Positions 51,848 to 59,232 of a stretch of 64,000 nt of DNA are shown one piece after another (within the stretch, counting starts at the first letter, position 1; each line of letters begins with the position of its first letter). The notes beneath the pieces were generated by a model that saw only the letters and a list, made by a program, of their open reading frames with translations, made no database searches and was not told where the DNA came from. The position numbers and the translations under genes are program-made. This stretch comes from Planctomycetota bacterium (lineage in GTDB: Bacteria > Planctomycetota > UBA8742 > UBA2392), in NCBI GenBank assembly GCA_025993795.1, contig JAMQHL010000012.1:179382-243381 (forward strand), in the 5' to 3' direction.

Positions 51848-52087
51848 TCACAACCCCATTTCCTTAAGGAGCGTTCTCCAGCGACTTCGCGAGAACTGCT
51901 CAACTGCCTTTCGCAGTAGGTCGTAGCCCTTGGCACGCTTCGCCACGAACGTGCTACACCGTCCACGGATTGCATCGCGGCGCTCATCTGCTAGTTCTTG
52001 CGGCTCCCCGCCAGCCATAGCATCGCGGATTTGACGCTCCAATTCCTCTCGATCATCGTCGTCTAGCGGGTAGGGTAGCTGCGTCAT
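51848..52087 (-). CDS. Small charged protein of unknown function
   Basis: 79 residues from the ATG at 52087, with GGAG 5 nt upstream. Rich in Asp/Glu then Arg/Lys (D-D-D-D-R-E-E-L-E-R; S-R-S-R-W-R-T-L-L-K-E-M-G-L). Probably helical and soluble. No family is recognised; size and charge fit accessory regulators or antitoxins, but there is no direct evidence. Confidence 0.6.
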   Translation of the reverse strand: MTQLPYPLDDDDREELERQIRDAMAGGEPQELADERRDAIRGRCSTFVAKRAKGYDLLRKAVEQFSRSRWRTLLKEMGL

Positions 52088-52415
52088 GCTATCTCCGGCC
52101 TGAGCAATCGCGGGGTATACAGGGTGGCCAAGGCCTGTCGCCGCCGCAACGCGAACCAAAGGGGGTTCCATGCTGTCTTAGCAAGGGTCATTTGTCGTAC
52201 CAGTCTGAACTTCATCCATGCCTCAGCCAATGTAAGAACGCTCGTGCTCAGAACTGAGTTCGCCGCCATTCTAGATCTTCAAGACCTGCTCCGGTTTGGG
52301 CTTTTTTCGCGCGTGAATCCTTCGTCTTGGTGACCGGAAAGCTCCGGCGCCGCCTAGCACAGCTCCAGCGGACCATGCCACTCCGGCAATTCAGGGGTGA
52401 CTCGGTAACCCGTAG
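52088..52415. other. 328-bp gap without a supported gene
   Basis: Only short frames with no ribosome-binding site. A T-rich stretch (TTTTTT at about 52302-52307) lies within it. No hairpin strong enough to call a terminator. Confidence 0.5.
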
Positions 52416-53153
52416 TCAGCAGCGGAGGCGGGCCGCATAGAGCGGTGCCCCTTCGATGCTGCCACAGCCACAGTCCAGATAGAGCCCGTGGCGGAACAGC
52501 ATCGGCTTCCGGTCGTGCTTTGCAGCGAGATCAGAACACAGGAGTTCGAGTACGGGTCCACTCGGGTCCGGTTCGAACGCCGACAGCCCTTGCCGCTCAC
52601 CATCGGGCAGTGTCGGAACGTGCCCACACACCACGAATCCGCAGCCCGGGTCGCCCAGCTCATCTGACCAGGCCTGCTCGGTGTTCGCGACCGGTTGGTT
52701 CCAGGTGGGATTCGAGGCTGCGCCAAACGGCGTGATCGGGCCATGGCTGAAGGTAACGCCACCGACGGTAACTTTGCGCGGCAGGTTCTCGAGCCAGTCC
52801 AGCATCCCGTCCTGCTTCAGGTAGCCATGCAGGTCTCCAGATTTGCCGAAGCCGCGGCCAGCCTCACAGGCGAAAGACTGTACGGTCATTTGGCCACCGA
52901 TGTGTGAAGTCAGCCAGTACTTGCCGCCGCCATGGACGTAGTCGAGTAGCATTTCCTCATGATTGCCCATCAGCGCCGTGTGACCGCGTTCCGTCAACGC
53001 GCGAACCCGGCGCAGTACCTCAGCCGATCTTTCGCCGCGATCGATGTAGTCGCCCAAGAACACAAGCTTGTTGTCGCCAGCCTGGGCCAGCACTGATTCA
53101 AGCGCATCCAGGTTCCCGTGGATGTCCGGAATAACGACTACCACTTCTTCCAT
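52416..53153 (-). CDS. Calcineurin-like metallophosphatase (PrpA/ApaH/lambda-type)
   Basis: 245 residues from M-E-E-V-V-V-V-I-P-D-I-H-G with GGAG upstream. The metal-binding set of the PPP family is complete: D-I-H-G-N near 11, G-D-Y-I-D-R-G near 37, G-N-H-E near 69, S-H-G-P-I near 145 and C-G-H-V near 185. Hydrolyses phosphoesters: protein Ser/Thr phosphates or diadenosine polyphosphates. The length fits the small bacterial/phage protein phosphatase type. It lies in the accessory stretch beside the HTH regulator, on the same strand, so a role in that cassette is possible but unproven. Confidence 0.88.
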   Translation of the reverse strand: MEEVVVVIPDIHGNLDALESVLAQAGDNKLVFLGDYIDRGERSAEVLRRVRALTERGHTALMGNHEEMLLDYVHGGGKYWLTSHIGGQMTVQSFACEAGRGFGKSGDLHGYLKQDGMLDWLENLPRKVTVGGVTFSHGPITPFGAASNPTWNQPVANTEQAWSDELGDPGCGFVVCGHVPTLPDGERQGLSAFEPDPSGPVLELLCSDLAAKHDRKPMLFRHGLYLDCGCGSIEGAPLYAARLRC

Positions 53154-53429
53154 GAATGTCTCCGCCTTCTGTGGGGATCTGTCGCGTACTCCCACCCGGG
53201 AGGACCCCTTGCCGTACTTCCGTGTCACGCTCTTCGGTATCGACTACGCCGATTCCTGGGCGGCCGGTCCGTCCCGCGACCGCATTGCCTGGCGCGATGC
53301 TGGCAGCTTCCCGAACTCGCCGCGCGTCGGCATGAATTGCCGCAGCACGCGGGATTCCGATATGCGTACCTATCCTGAGGTGCTGCGCTTTTCGACCGCC
53401 GTTTACAGTCGCCAACGGCGGCGGGTTGG
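53154..53429. other. 276-bp stretch between phosphatase and regulator, coding status undecided
   Basis: A minus-strand frame starts at 53433 with an ATGA overlap of the regulator stop and runs to 53098 (111 residues), overlapping the phosphatase start by 56 nt. A plus-strand frame here also has plausible composition (P-Y-F-R-V-T-L-F-G-I-D-Y-A-D-S-W). Neither has clear family signals, so no gene is called. Confidence 0.35.
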
Positions 53430-54344
53430 TCATTGGATGAGAGTCTGTAAGACCTTGGCCACGATCTCCGCATAGGCGGGCCAGGTCGTGCCTGCAGGCG
53501 CGAGCGGCGACACTGAGAACAGAATATCGGGCTGGTAGATGTCCGGCGGGGTCCACACGAGCTCAATGCCGTGCTTCTTGCGCAGGGTGGCCCTGCAGTC
53601 CTCGAACTCGCTCAGGCTTTCCTCCGGCAGGTATCTGGTGCCGCGTAGCTTGGCGACAACCGGCTTTGGGGCGAACTGCGTGAATACGCAGCGGTACCTG
53701 AAGCAGTGGTCTTCATTGCCGGGTTGCGGCAGGACCCACATGCAAAGCCAGTGGTCGCCCTTGCGGATTTCGCCTGACCTCTCGCTGTTCGACCAGCGCT
53801 TCTGAACGCAGTCGATGAGCGCGCATTTGACCCACATGTCATCGGGATTCTCGTTGCCGAAGCGGTTGGTGACCTTGAACTCGAGATTATTGCCGGCCGA
53901 CGCAAGCAGATACTTCACCGCGCCCATGATGTCTTCGGCGACGCTCTCCAGCGCGAGCGCCCTGTCGTCGTCGGGATCCTGAGGTTCCGCGTATGCAAGC
54001 GGGCCTTCGGCAACATCAACCTGCTTGACTTGCAGCAGATCAAGCATCTTCTTTTGATCGTGGCTCACCTCGATCTGCATCAGTTCAGTGCTGTCGCTCC
54101 AGGTACGCATCAGCGCTGTGGCCAACTGCAGCCGCGCGACGCTTGGCAGCATTTCCAGGTCGGCAGCTAAGCGCGAAAGGAACGCAAGTTGCAGGGCCTT
54201 TGGTCGGCTGCGGGAGTAGCCCGACTCCCAAGCTTGCGCCGCCGACGGCCGCACAAAGAGTACCCCGGCACCCATCTCACCATGGGTCAGCCCCAGCAAC
54301 CGCCGGACATGACCCACGGGGTTATCGTCGCCTTGACTTGGCAT
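53430..54344 (-). CDS. HTH (XRE-like) regulator with unknown C-terminal domain
   Basis: 304 residues from the ATG at 54344, preceded by GGAGG. The N-terminal ~60 residues form a helix-turn-helix (V-G-H-V-R-R-L-L-G-L-T-H-G-E-M ... P-S-A-A-Q-A-W-E-S-G), resembling plasmid-style XRE regulators. The remaining ~240 residues are unrecognised: helical to ~130, then mixed with W/C-rich strands (D-H-W-L-C-M-W-V-L-P-Q-P; Y-R-C-V-F-T-Q-F-A). It could be a ligand-sensing domain. It is divergent from the cassette at 54657 across a palindrome-containing control region, so it probably regulates that cassette and itself. Confidence 0.78.
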   Translation of the reverse strand: MPSQGDDNPVGHVRRLLGLTHGEMGAGVLFVRPSAAQAWESGYSRSRPKALQLAFLSRLAADLEMLPSVARLQLATALMRTWSDSTELMQIEVSHDQKKMLDLLQVKQVDVAEGPLAYAEPQDPDDDRALALESVAEDIMGAVKYLLASAGNNLEFKVTNRFGNENPDDMWVKCALIDCVQKRWSNSERSGEIRKGDHWLCMWVLPQPGNEDHCFRYRCVFTQFAPKPVVAKLRGTRYLPEESLSEFEDCRATLRKKHGIELVWTPPDIYQPDILFSVSPLAPAGTTWPAYAEIVAKVLQTLIQ

Positions 54345-54425
54345 TGAGACCTCCGCCCTGAACTTTGCGAAAGACAGCGTACCGTAAACCGCCACTCAAA
54401 CAATATCAATGTCTCAAGATAACGG

Positions 54426-54437
54426 TGGCTATAGCCA
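54426..54437. promoter_or_regulatory. 12-bp palindrome, candidate operator
   Basis: TGGCTATAGCCA is perfectly self-complementary. It lies 82 bp upstream of the HTH regulator start in the divergent control region, a fitting place for autoregulation. Confidence 0.5.
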
Positions 54438-54563
54438 TGAGGGATGGCCGTTGAGATTTCCTGTCGGTCAAGCAAGGTCGCAATTCAAGGCAGTTTGGCC
54501 GATTCGACTGTCCTTCGATCCCTCGTTTCCGTCGAACTCGCCCAGCGCAAACAGGCTTTTTCA

Positions 54564-54604
54564 GATAACACTGTATTGACATTTACTCATGGATATGTTA
54601 TCTA
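54564..54604 (+). promoter_or_regulatory. Sigma-70-like promoter flanked by an inverted repeat
   Basis: A perfect -35 TTGACA (54576-54581), a 17-nt spacer and a -10-like TATCTA (54599-54604) face the cassette start at 54657. A perfect inverted repeat GATAACA (54564-54570) / TGTTATC (54596-54602) spans the promoter, the right arm covering the -10. A third GATAAC lies at 54418-54423. This looks like an operator that blocks RNA polymerase when bound. Confidence 0.65.
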
Positions 54605-54656
54605 TAGTCGTGAGCAACGCTGTCGTTTGATAGTGGTTGTCGGGACCGGAGGGTGG

Positions 54657-55250
54657 ATGAGTCTGTTCATGGCCTACATCAGGGTGCGTGACTTCGCCTG
54701 GCAGAACCGACTATCCAAGCGGTTCATCCGCGCCTGGGCGCTGCGGCGGGTTCAGGCTCGAGGGCTGGTACCAAGAAAACTCAGCCGCGCCGAGGATCGG
54801 GTACTGCTCATCCTTCGCCAAGCAAGGGCCTACGAGCACGCCCTCGCACACGGCTTCTATGCAGCTGTGAAGACCTACAAATTGCCGGTCAGCCGGAAGT
54901 TCTTCGATTGGGAGAGCGTGAAGTGCACGATCACGGAGATGGACACGCTGAAAAGGAAGCTCATCGTCGCTGTTTCGGCCGAGGATCACCAGCGCTTGCG
55001 TGAGTGGCAGGAGTTCGCAGGTGTGCCCAGCCTGAGCGAGGAGATCTGGAAGAACGTGATGCGACCGCTCTTCCACATGGACAAACTTGAAGCGCTTCAT
55101 GACCGACTCAAAGAACTGCTCGGGGGACAGGACCATGAACCACGAACTCTGCCAGACGAACTTGAGCGGCCGCGCGATGCAGATGGCTGTGTTCCTTACC
55201 GCATTAGCGCCGGAGCAGTCGGATGGAGCCATGGTGGAACGCATCCTTGA
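54657..55250 (+). CDS. Basic helical protein of unknown function, first gene of the cassette
   Basis: 197 residues from the ATG at 54657, with GGAGGG 5 nt upstream. The frame is open upstream through the promoter, which argues against an earlier start. Very Arg/Lys-rich N-terminal half (W-Q-N-R-L-S-K-R-F-I-R-A-W-A-L-R-R), then a helical region with an acidic patch (S-E-E-I-W-K-N-V-M). The last ~40 codons overlap the next gene in another frame by 116 nt and look less protein-like, so the true end may be shorter through a frameshift. No family is recognised. Confidence 0.65.
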   Translation: MSLFMAYIRVRDFAWQNRLSKRFIRAWALRRVQARGLVPRKLSRAEDRVLLILRQARAYEHALAHGFYAAVKTYKLPVSRKFFDWESVKCTITEMDTLKRKLIVAVSAEDHQRLREWQEFAGVPSLSEEIWKNVMRPLFHMDKLEALHDRLKELLGGQDHEPRTLPDELERPRDADGCVPYRISAGAVGWSHGGTHP

Positions 55251-55419
55251 GATGGCCGATGGCCGCACGCCAGAACAGCTTGAATCGCTGCTGGCCAAAG
55301 CGCTCGAGCGCGTCTTTGCGGCACTTAATATGGGGGGACAGATTGATCGTGTACCGACAGAAGCCAGCGGCCTGATCGAGCTGCTGGATCCTTGCTGGTC
55401 AGGCCGGGCTATCCAATAG
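55135..55419 (+). CDS. Small helical protein of unknown function
   Basis: 94 residues from the ATG at 55135 (GGGGGACAGG upstream). Helical (A-M-Q-M-A-V-F-L-T-A-L-A-P; P-E-Q-L-E-S-L-L-A-K-A-L-E-R-V-F-A). It overlaps the previous frame by 116 nt and is followed 15 nt later by the next small gene. No family is recognised. Confidence 0.65.
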   Translation: MNHELCQTNLSGRAMQMAVFLTALAPEQSDGAMVERILEMADGRTPEQLESLLAKALERVFAALNMGGQIDRVPTEASGLIELLDPCWSGRAIQ

Positions 55420-55434
55420 GAAGGAGTGGCAACC

Positions 55435-55590
55435 ATGGCGTCGAAAAGAGGGCTCATCAAGCTTACGGGGTCACCGAGCAACAGGCAGTACGCACTCATC
55501 GACCGAGACACCGGGCACGTCATCTTCACATCGCCGAGCCGTACCGAAGTCCACCGCTACGCGACAAGTCTCGGCTATGTGTGCAGCTGA
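55435..55590 (+). CDS. 51-residue protein of unknown function
   Basis: From the ATG at 55435 with an excellent AAGGAG 8 nt upstream, to a TGA at 55588. Sequence contains R-Q-Y-A-L-I-D-R-D-T-G-H-V-I-F-T-S, a beta-hairpin-like pattern, and T-E-V-H-R-Y-A-T-S-L-G-Y. Position and ribosome-binding site argue for a real gene. No family is recognised. Confidence 0.65.
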   Translation: MASKRGLIKLTGSPSNRQYALIDRDTGHVIFTSPSRTEVHRYATSLGYVCS

Positions 55591-55637
55591 GCCGATCTGT
55601 ACTTACTGTGCTTGTCCCTTTTCGAAAGGATGTACCC

Positions 55638-56678
55638 ATGCCTTTAGTGATTCCAGACTGTCCAGCGCGTTTGCCACAGGAGTTCCGCATCCGCATGGTC
55701 CAGATGGTTGAGGACTGGCTTTCACAGCACTGGAGACCGAGCGATGGCAAGCGGACGGTGGAAAACGTGCAGAAGGCTCTCTCCGATCCCGGCCGACGGT
55801 TTCCCGGACCGACAGGCGATGACGCAGGGAGCGTCGCCATTTCCTTCGACGATCCGGAGCAGCTTCCTGGCAACGCAGACATGCAGAGGGTTTTCCTTGT
55901 GCTATCAAAGACACGGCGGGAGGCGATCATCAGAGATGCTCTGAAGCCAACGCCAGACCTGAGCCGTGTCCAATACGTTCCAGCCTGGAACGGCAACTCG
56001 AACTTGTCAGAAACTGCGGAGCTCAGTGGGGGCCGATCGCCGCTGACACCCGAATCGATTTTGGACGGCGCAGGCGCGCACGGCAGGAGCACGTTTGCGT
56101 TGCTATACCCGCCGAGTGAACGGGATGGCGCCATTCCTGAACAGATTGTAACCACGCTGATCACGAAGGTGTTCCATGACCATGGTCGTTTCGTCCTCCC
56201 GGAACTTCGCTTTCATAGTCATTTGGATCGGCTTGATCTATGCGCTATTGACGATCCGGTGTTGTGGTTGTTTGAAGCCAAGCTCATCGAGAAGACCCCC
56301 TTGGCTGACCTACGCGCATTTTGCGACGACGTGTGTACGCGCCGTTTAGGAGACCCGCTTTGGCGCCAAGCCATTTGGCAGCGACTGAACCCCAAGCTGG
56401 CCATGAAGACCGTGCGCTGTGCGGGAGTCGCTCTCGTTCGCGGGTCTGCCTCGTCTCACGTCCTTGATTTCGCCAACAAGCTCGCAAGCGCGCCGGGGCC
56501 AATCAAGGACTGCAAAGACTGGAAAGGTGAAAGGCGTCCCGAACTGGGCGGCTGGACAATGCATCAGCCCGCCTATGTGTGCACACATTGTTATAGCGAC
56601 GGGCCGGACTCGGAAGTCTGGCTGATGATGGTCACGCGGGACTTTCCACCGACTCAGGTCAGTCAGGCAGAACAGTAG
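55638..56678 (+). CDS. Putative PD-(D/E)XK-like nuclease protein
   Basis: 346 residues from the ATG at 55638 (AAAGGA upstream; an ATG at 55629 is a weaker option). Residues ~1-160 are an unrecognised N-terminal region. Near residues 190-215 the order L-P-E-L-R-F ... D-R-L-D-L-C-A-I-D ... W-L-F-E-A-K-L fits the PD-(D/E)XK core (helix Glu, Asp, then E-x-K). The C-terminal ~130 residues, ending G-G-W-T-M-H-Q-P-A-Y-V-C and W-L-M-M-V-T-R-D-F-P-P, are shared with the next gene. A nuclease role is inferred from the motif only; the fold is not confirmed. Confidence 0.6.
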   Translation: MPLVIPDCPARLPQEFRIRMVQMVEDWLSQHWRPSDGKRTVENVQKALSDPGRRFPGPTGDDAGSVAISFDDPEQLPGNADMQRVFLVLSKTRREAIIRDALKPTPDLSRVQYVPAWNGNSNLSETAELSGGRSPLTPESILDGAGAHGRSTFALLYPPSERDGAIPEQIVTTLITKVFHDHGRFVLPELRFHSHLDRLDLCAIDDPVLWLFEAKLIEKTPLADLRAFCDDVCTRRLGDPLWRQAIWQRLNPKLAMKTVRCAGVALVRGSASSHVLDFANKLASAPGPIKDCKDWKGERRPELGGWTMHQPAYVCTHCYSDGPDSEVWLMMVTRDFPPTQVSQAEQ

Positions 56679-56749
56679 GCCCCCTGCCAAACCCAAACTC
56701 TTGGGCGCCCGGTACGGATGCCGGCCGCCCTTAGCCGTCGAGGAGACAC

Positions 56750-57430
56750 ATGCCTGCCCCAGAAACAGTCCTCGAATCCATGGTCGAGCACACCCGCAAA
56801 GCGCTCGCACAGGCGTGCGTTCTGGCGCCATCGACACGGCCGGTCGACCCTTTGCATTGCCAGCTTCCGCGCAGCTTTTTGAGCGCGATGGTCGCGCCGG
56901 CTTTCTGGAGCCACGGCGGCTTCGCGCCCCGGCTGCATCGTCCCGGCGGTCCCTGGGGCGGGATCGACTGTGCATGGGACGAAACACATGTCTGGATGAT
57001 CGAACATGCCAAACTCAACTCCCTCTGGTACCTACGCGCCGAGAAGCACTCCGTAATCGCCCATGCGACGCGCCTCACTGACCTTGAACGCCTGGTGCGG
57101 ATTAAGGCCTACCTGTCGCCTGAACTTCGCGCGCGTCCGCTGCGTCTGGCTTTACTGATGCAAGTCTGGGTCGCGGACGAGTCAGGACTTGCGGCTCTCG
57201 AATGGGTCCGCACCCGCGCGGCCGGCGAGCCCGTCACCGTTGGCTGGGACAACGAGCCCGCGCCTGAACTCGAAGGCTGGAAGATGCATGCCCCGCGGCA
57301 AGTCTGTGCCTACACCGACGTGCAGTTGTGGATGGCCATGATGACGCTCGACAACCCGCCCGGCCGTGTTGGTGGAATCGACAAATTCGAGGCACCAACC
57401 CTTCCCGTCGATCCGGAAACCCACCCATGA
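56750..57430 (+). CDS. Paralogue of the preceding protein with a disrupted core
   Basis: 226 residues, with GAGGAG 8 nt before the ATG. It lacks the long N-terminal region of its neighbour. It aligns over the core and end: S-H-G-G-F with D-H-G-R-F, I-D-C-A-W-D with L-D-L-C-A-I-D, W-M-I-E-H-A-K-L with W-L-F-E-A-K-L, and G-W-K-M-H-A-P-R-Q-V-C with G-W-T-M-H-Q-P-A-Y-V-C, ending W-M-A-M-M-T-L-D-N-P-P. An extra His disrupts the E-x-K triad and the upstream Glu is missing, so it is probably non-catalytic, perhaps a regulatory subunit. Last gene of the cassette. Confidence 0.7.
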   Translation: MPAPETVLESMVEHTRKALAQACVLAPSTRPVDPLHCQLPRSFLSAMVAPAFWSHGGFAPRLHRPGGPWGGIDCAWDETHVWMIEHAKLNSLWYLRAEKHSVIAHATRLTDLERLVRIKAYLSPELRARPLRLALLMQVWVADESGLAALEWVRTRAAGEPVTVGWDNEPAPELEGWKMHAPRQVCAYTDVQLWMAMMTLDNPPGRVGGIDKFEAPTLPVDPETHP

Positions 57431-57783
57431 TGGCGATCTACGAACTTTCAGCCCGGGCCACATCACTGGCGCGGCACGCGCCGCAGAAGCAGTCCGCAGT
57501 TCTGACCGACACACGTTTCGGAGGACGAACTTAGCCACGACGTCACCCAAGGGACCCCAGCTCGCTTTTCCCAACTCTTCCGGGCCGACCGGGTGCCGGT
57601 TTACAGCTTGCTGATGCCGGAACCCTGGCCGCCGAACATGATCTTCCGCCGCGAAGTCTGGCCGTGATCAGCGTAGCCGTGTCCGTCAGTGCGGCCCCCG
57701 GAAAGTGTGTCTCGATGCGTTCCCGCAGATTGCCCGGCTCGTGCTATACAGGCACGGGTGTACAACGTCTGTTTGGAGAAGTG
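57431..57783. other. 353-bp gap, possible remnant at its end
   Basis: No supported gene. The end of a minus-strand frame (about 57601-57680) reads H-G-Y-A-D-H-G-Q-T-S-R-R-K-I-M-F-G-G-Q-G and then stops, and could be the tail of a lost gene, but this may be chance. The promoter of the downstream amine-catabolism operon should lie in the last ~100 bp. Confidence 0.4.
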
Positions 57784-59232
57784 ATGCAGACACGCAACCT
57801 GATCGGCGGCCAGTGGGTCGGTGCCCTGTCCGGGCGCGAGGAGCCAGTCAACGACCCCGCCACGGACGAACAGATCGCAATGGTGCCGCATGGTGGATCG
57901 CTCGATGCGCGTGCCGCGATTGAGGCCGCCTATGACGCTCTGGGCGGTTGGCAGCAGCGAACCGCCAACGAGCGCGCGAAACTGCTGCATCGCCTTGCCG
58001 CCCTGATGCTTGAGCGCCAGGAACGGCTGGCAGTGCTGATGACGCGCGAACAGGGCAAGCCGCTGGCGGAGTCGCGTGGCGAGATTGGCTATGCGGCTTC
58101 CTTCATTGAGTGGGCGGCCGAAGAGGGCAAGCGGTTGTACGGGGAAATCATTCCTGCATCCCACGCGGACAAACGCATTCTCGTGCTTCGCCAGCCGGTC
58201 GGTGTGACGGCATGTATCACGCCGTGGAATTTTCCCGCGGCCATGATCACCCGCAAGCTCGGACCGGCACTGGCGGCAGGTTGCACGATGGTAGTGAAGC
58301 CGGCACCCCAGACACCCTTGTCGGCGATTGCACTCGGCGAGCTAAGCATCGAAGCCGGCATCCCTGCCGGGGTCGTGAACATCATCACGGGCGATGCAGA
58401 AGCGATCGGGGATGAGCTGTTATCGAACCCGGTCGTGCGCAAGCTTTCGTTCACGGGCTCAACGGGCGTGGGCAAGCTGCTGATGGCAAAAGCCGCGCAG
58501 AATCTGACGCGACTGTCGCTGGAGCTTGGCGGGCACGCGCCATTCATCGTGTTTGACGACGCCGACCTGGATGCGGCCGTGCAAGGCGCCATGGCCACCA
58601 AGTTTCGAAACATGGGGCAGACCTGCATCTGCGCCAACCGGTTCCTGGTGCAGGACAGGATTTACGACGCCTTTGTCGGGAAGCTGCTGGAGGTCGTAAA
58701 GGGACTGAAAGTCGGCAGGGGCAGTGACGCCGGCGTCCATGTCGGGCCGCTGATCAATGATGCGGCCGTGCAGAAGGTCGAAGCCCAGGTCGAAGATGCC
58801 AAGGCCAAGGGCGCGCGGGTACTCGCGGGCGGCTGCCGCTGGGCTGGTCCGGCGGGGCTGAGCAACCGGTTTTTTCAGCCCACGGTCATTGACGGGTTCA
58901 CCGACGACATGCTCATCAATCGGCAGGAAACCTTCGGGCCCGTGGCACCCTTGCGGCGATTCACGACAGAAGGCGAAGCACTGCGGCTGGCCAACGATTC
59001 CATTTATGGGCTGTCCGCCTACTTCTATACCCGGGATGCGGGTCGGCTGATGCGTGTGGCGGAAGGGCTGGAGTACGGGATCATCGGCGCCAATGACGGC
59101 GGCCCCTCCACGGTGCAGGCGCCTTTCGGCGGCATGAAACAGTCTGGATTCGGGCGCGAGGGCGGGAAGTACGTCATGAGTGAGTATGTTGAGATCAAGT
59201 ACGTTTCATGGGGAGGAGTCGGCTCAGCATGA
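57784..59232 (+). CDS. gabD: NAD(P)-dependent succinate- or glutarate-semialdehyde dehydrogenase
   Basis: 482 residues from M-Q-T-R-N-L-I-G-G-Q-W, with GGAGAAGTG directly before the ATG. ALDH family: W-N-F-P near residue 150, K-P-A near 175, F-T-G-S-T near 227, catalytic E in L-E-L-G-G-H near 253 and catalytic C in Q-T-C-I-C-A-N near 287. It oxidises an omega-semialdehyde to the acid (succinate semialdehyde to succinate, or glutarate semialdehyde to glutarate). The stop overlaps the aminotransferase start (ATGA). Confidence 0.93.
   Translation: MQTRNLIGGQWVGALSGREEPVNDPATDEQIAMVPHGGSLDARAAIEAAYDALGGWQQRTANERAKLLHRLAALMLERQERLAVLMTREQGKPLAESRGEIGYAASFIEWAAEEGKRLYGEIIPASHADKRILVLRQPVGVTACITPWNFPAAMITRKLGPALAAGCTMVVKPAPQTPLSAIALGELSIEAGIPAGVVNIITGDAEAIGDELLSNPVVRKLSFTGSTGVGKLLMAKAAQNLTRLSLELGGHAPFIVFDDADLDAAVQGAMATKFRNMGQTCICANRFLVQDRIYDAFVGKLLEVVKGLKVGRGSDAGVHVGPLINDAAVQKVEAQVEDAKAKGARVLAGGCRWAGPAGLSNRFFQPTVIDGFTDDMLINRQETFGPVAPLRRFTTEGEALRLANDSIYGLSAYFYTRDAGRLMRVAEGLEYGIIGANDGGPSTVQAPFGGMKQSGFGREGGKYVMSEYVEIKYVSWGGVGSA

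Noticed and set aside
55392-55637. Upstream extension of the 346-residue nuclease-like protein
   Set aside because: It overlaps the 51-residue gene, which has its own ribosome-binding site, and lacks coding character.
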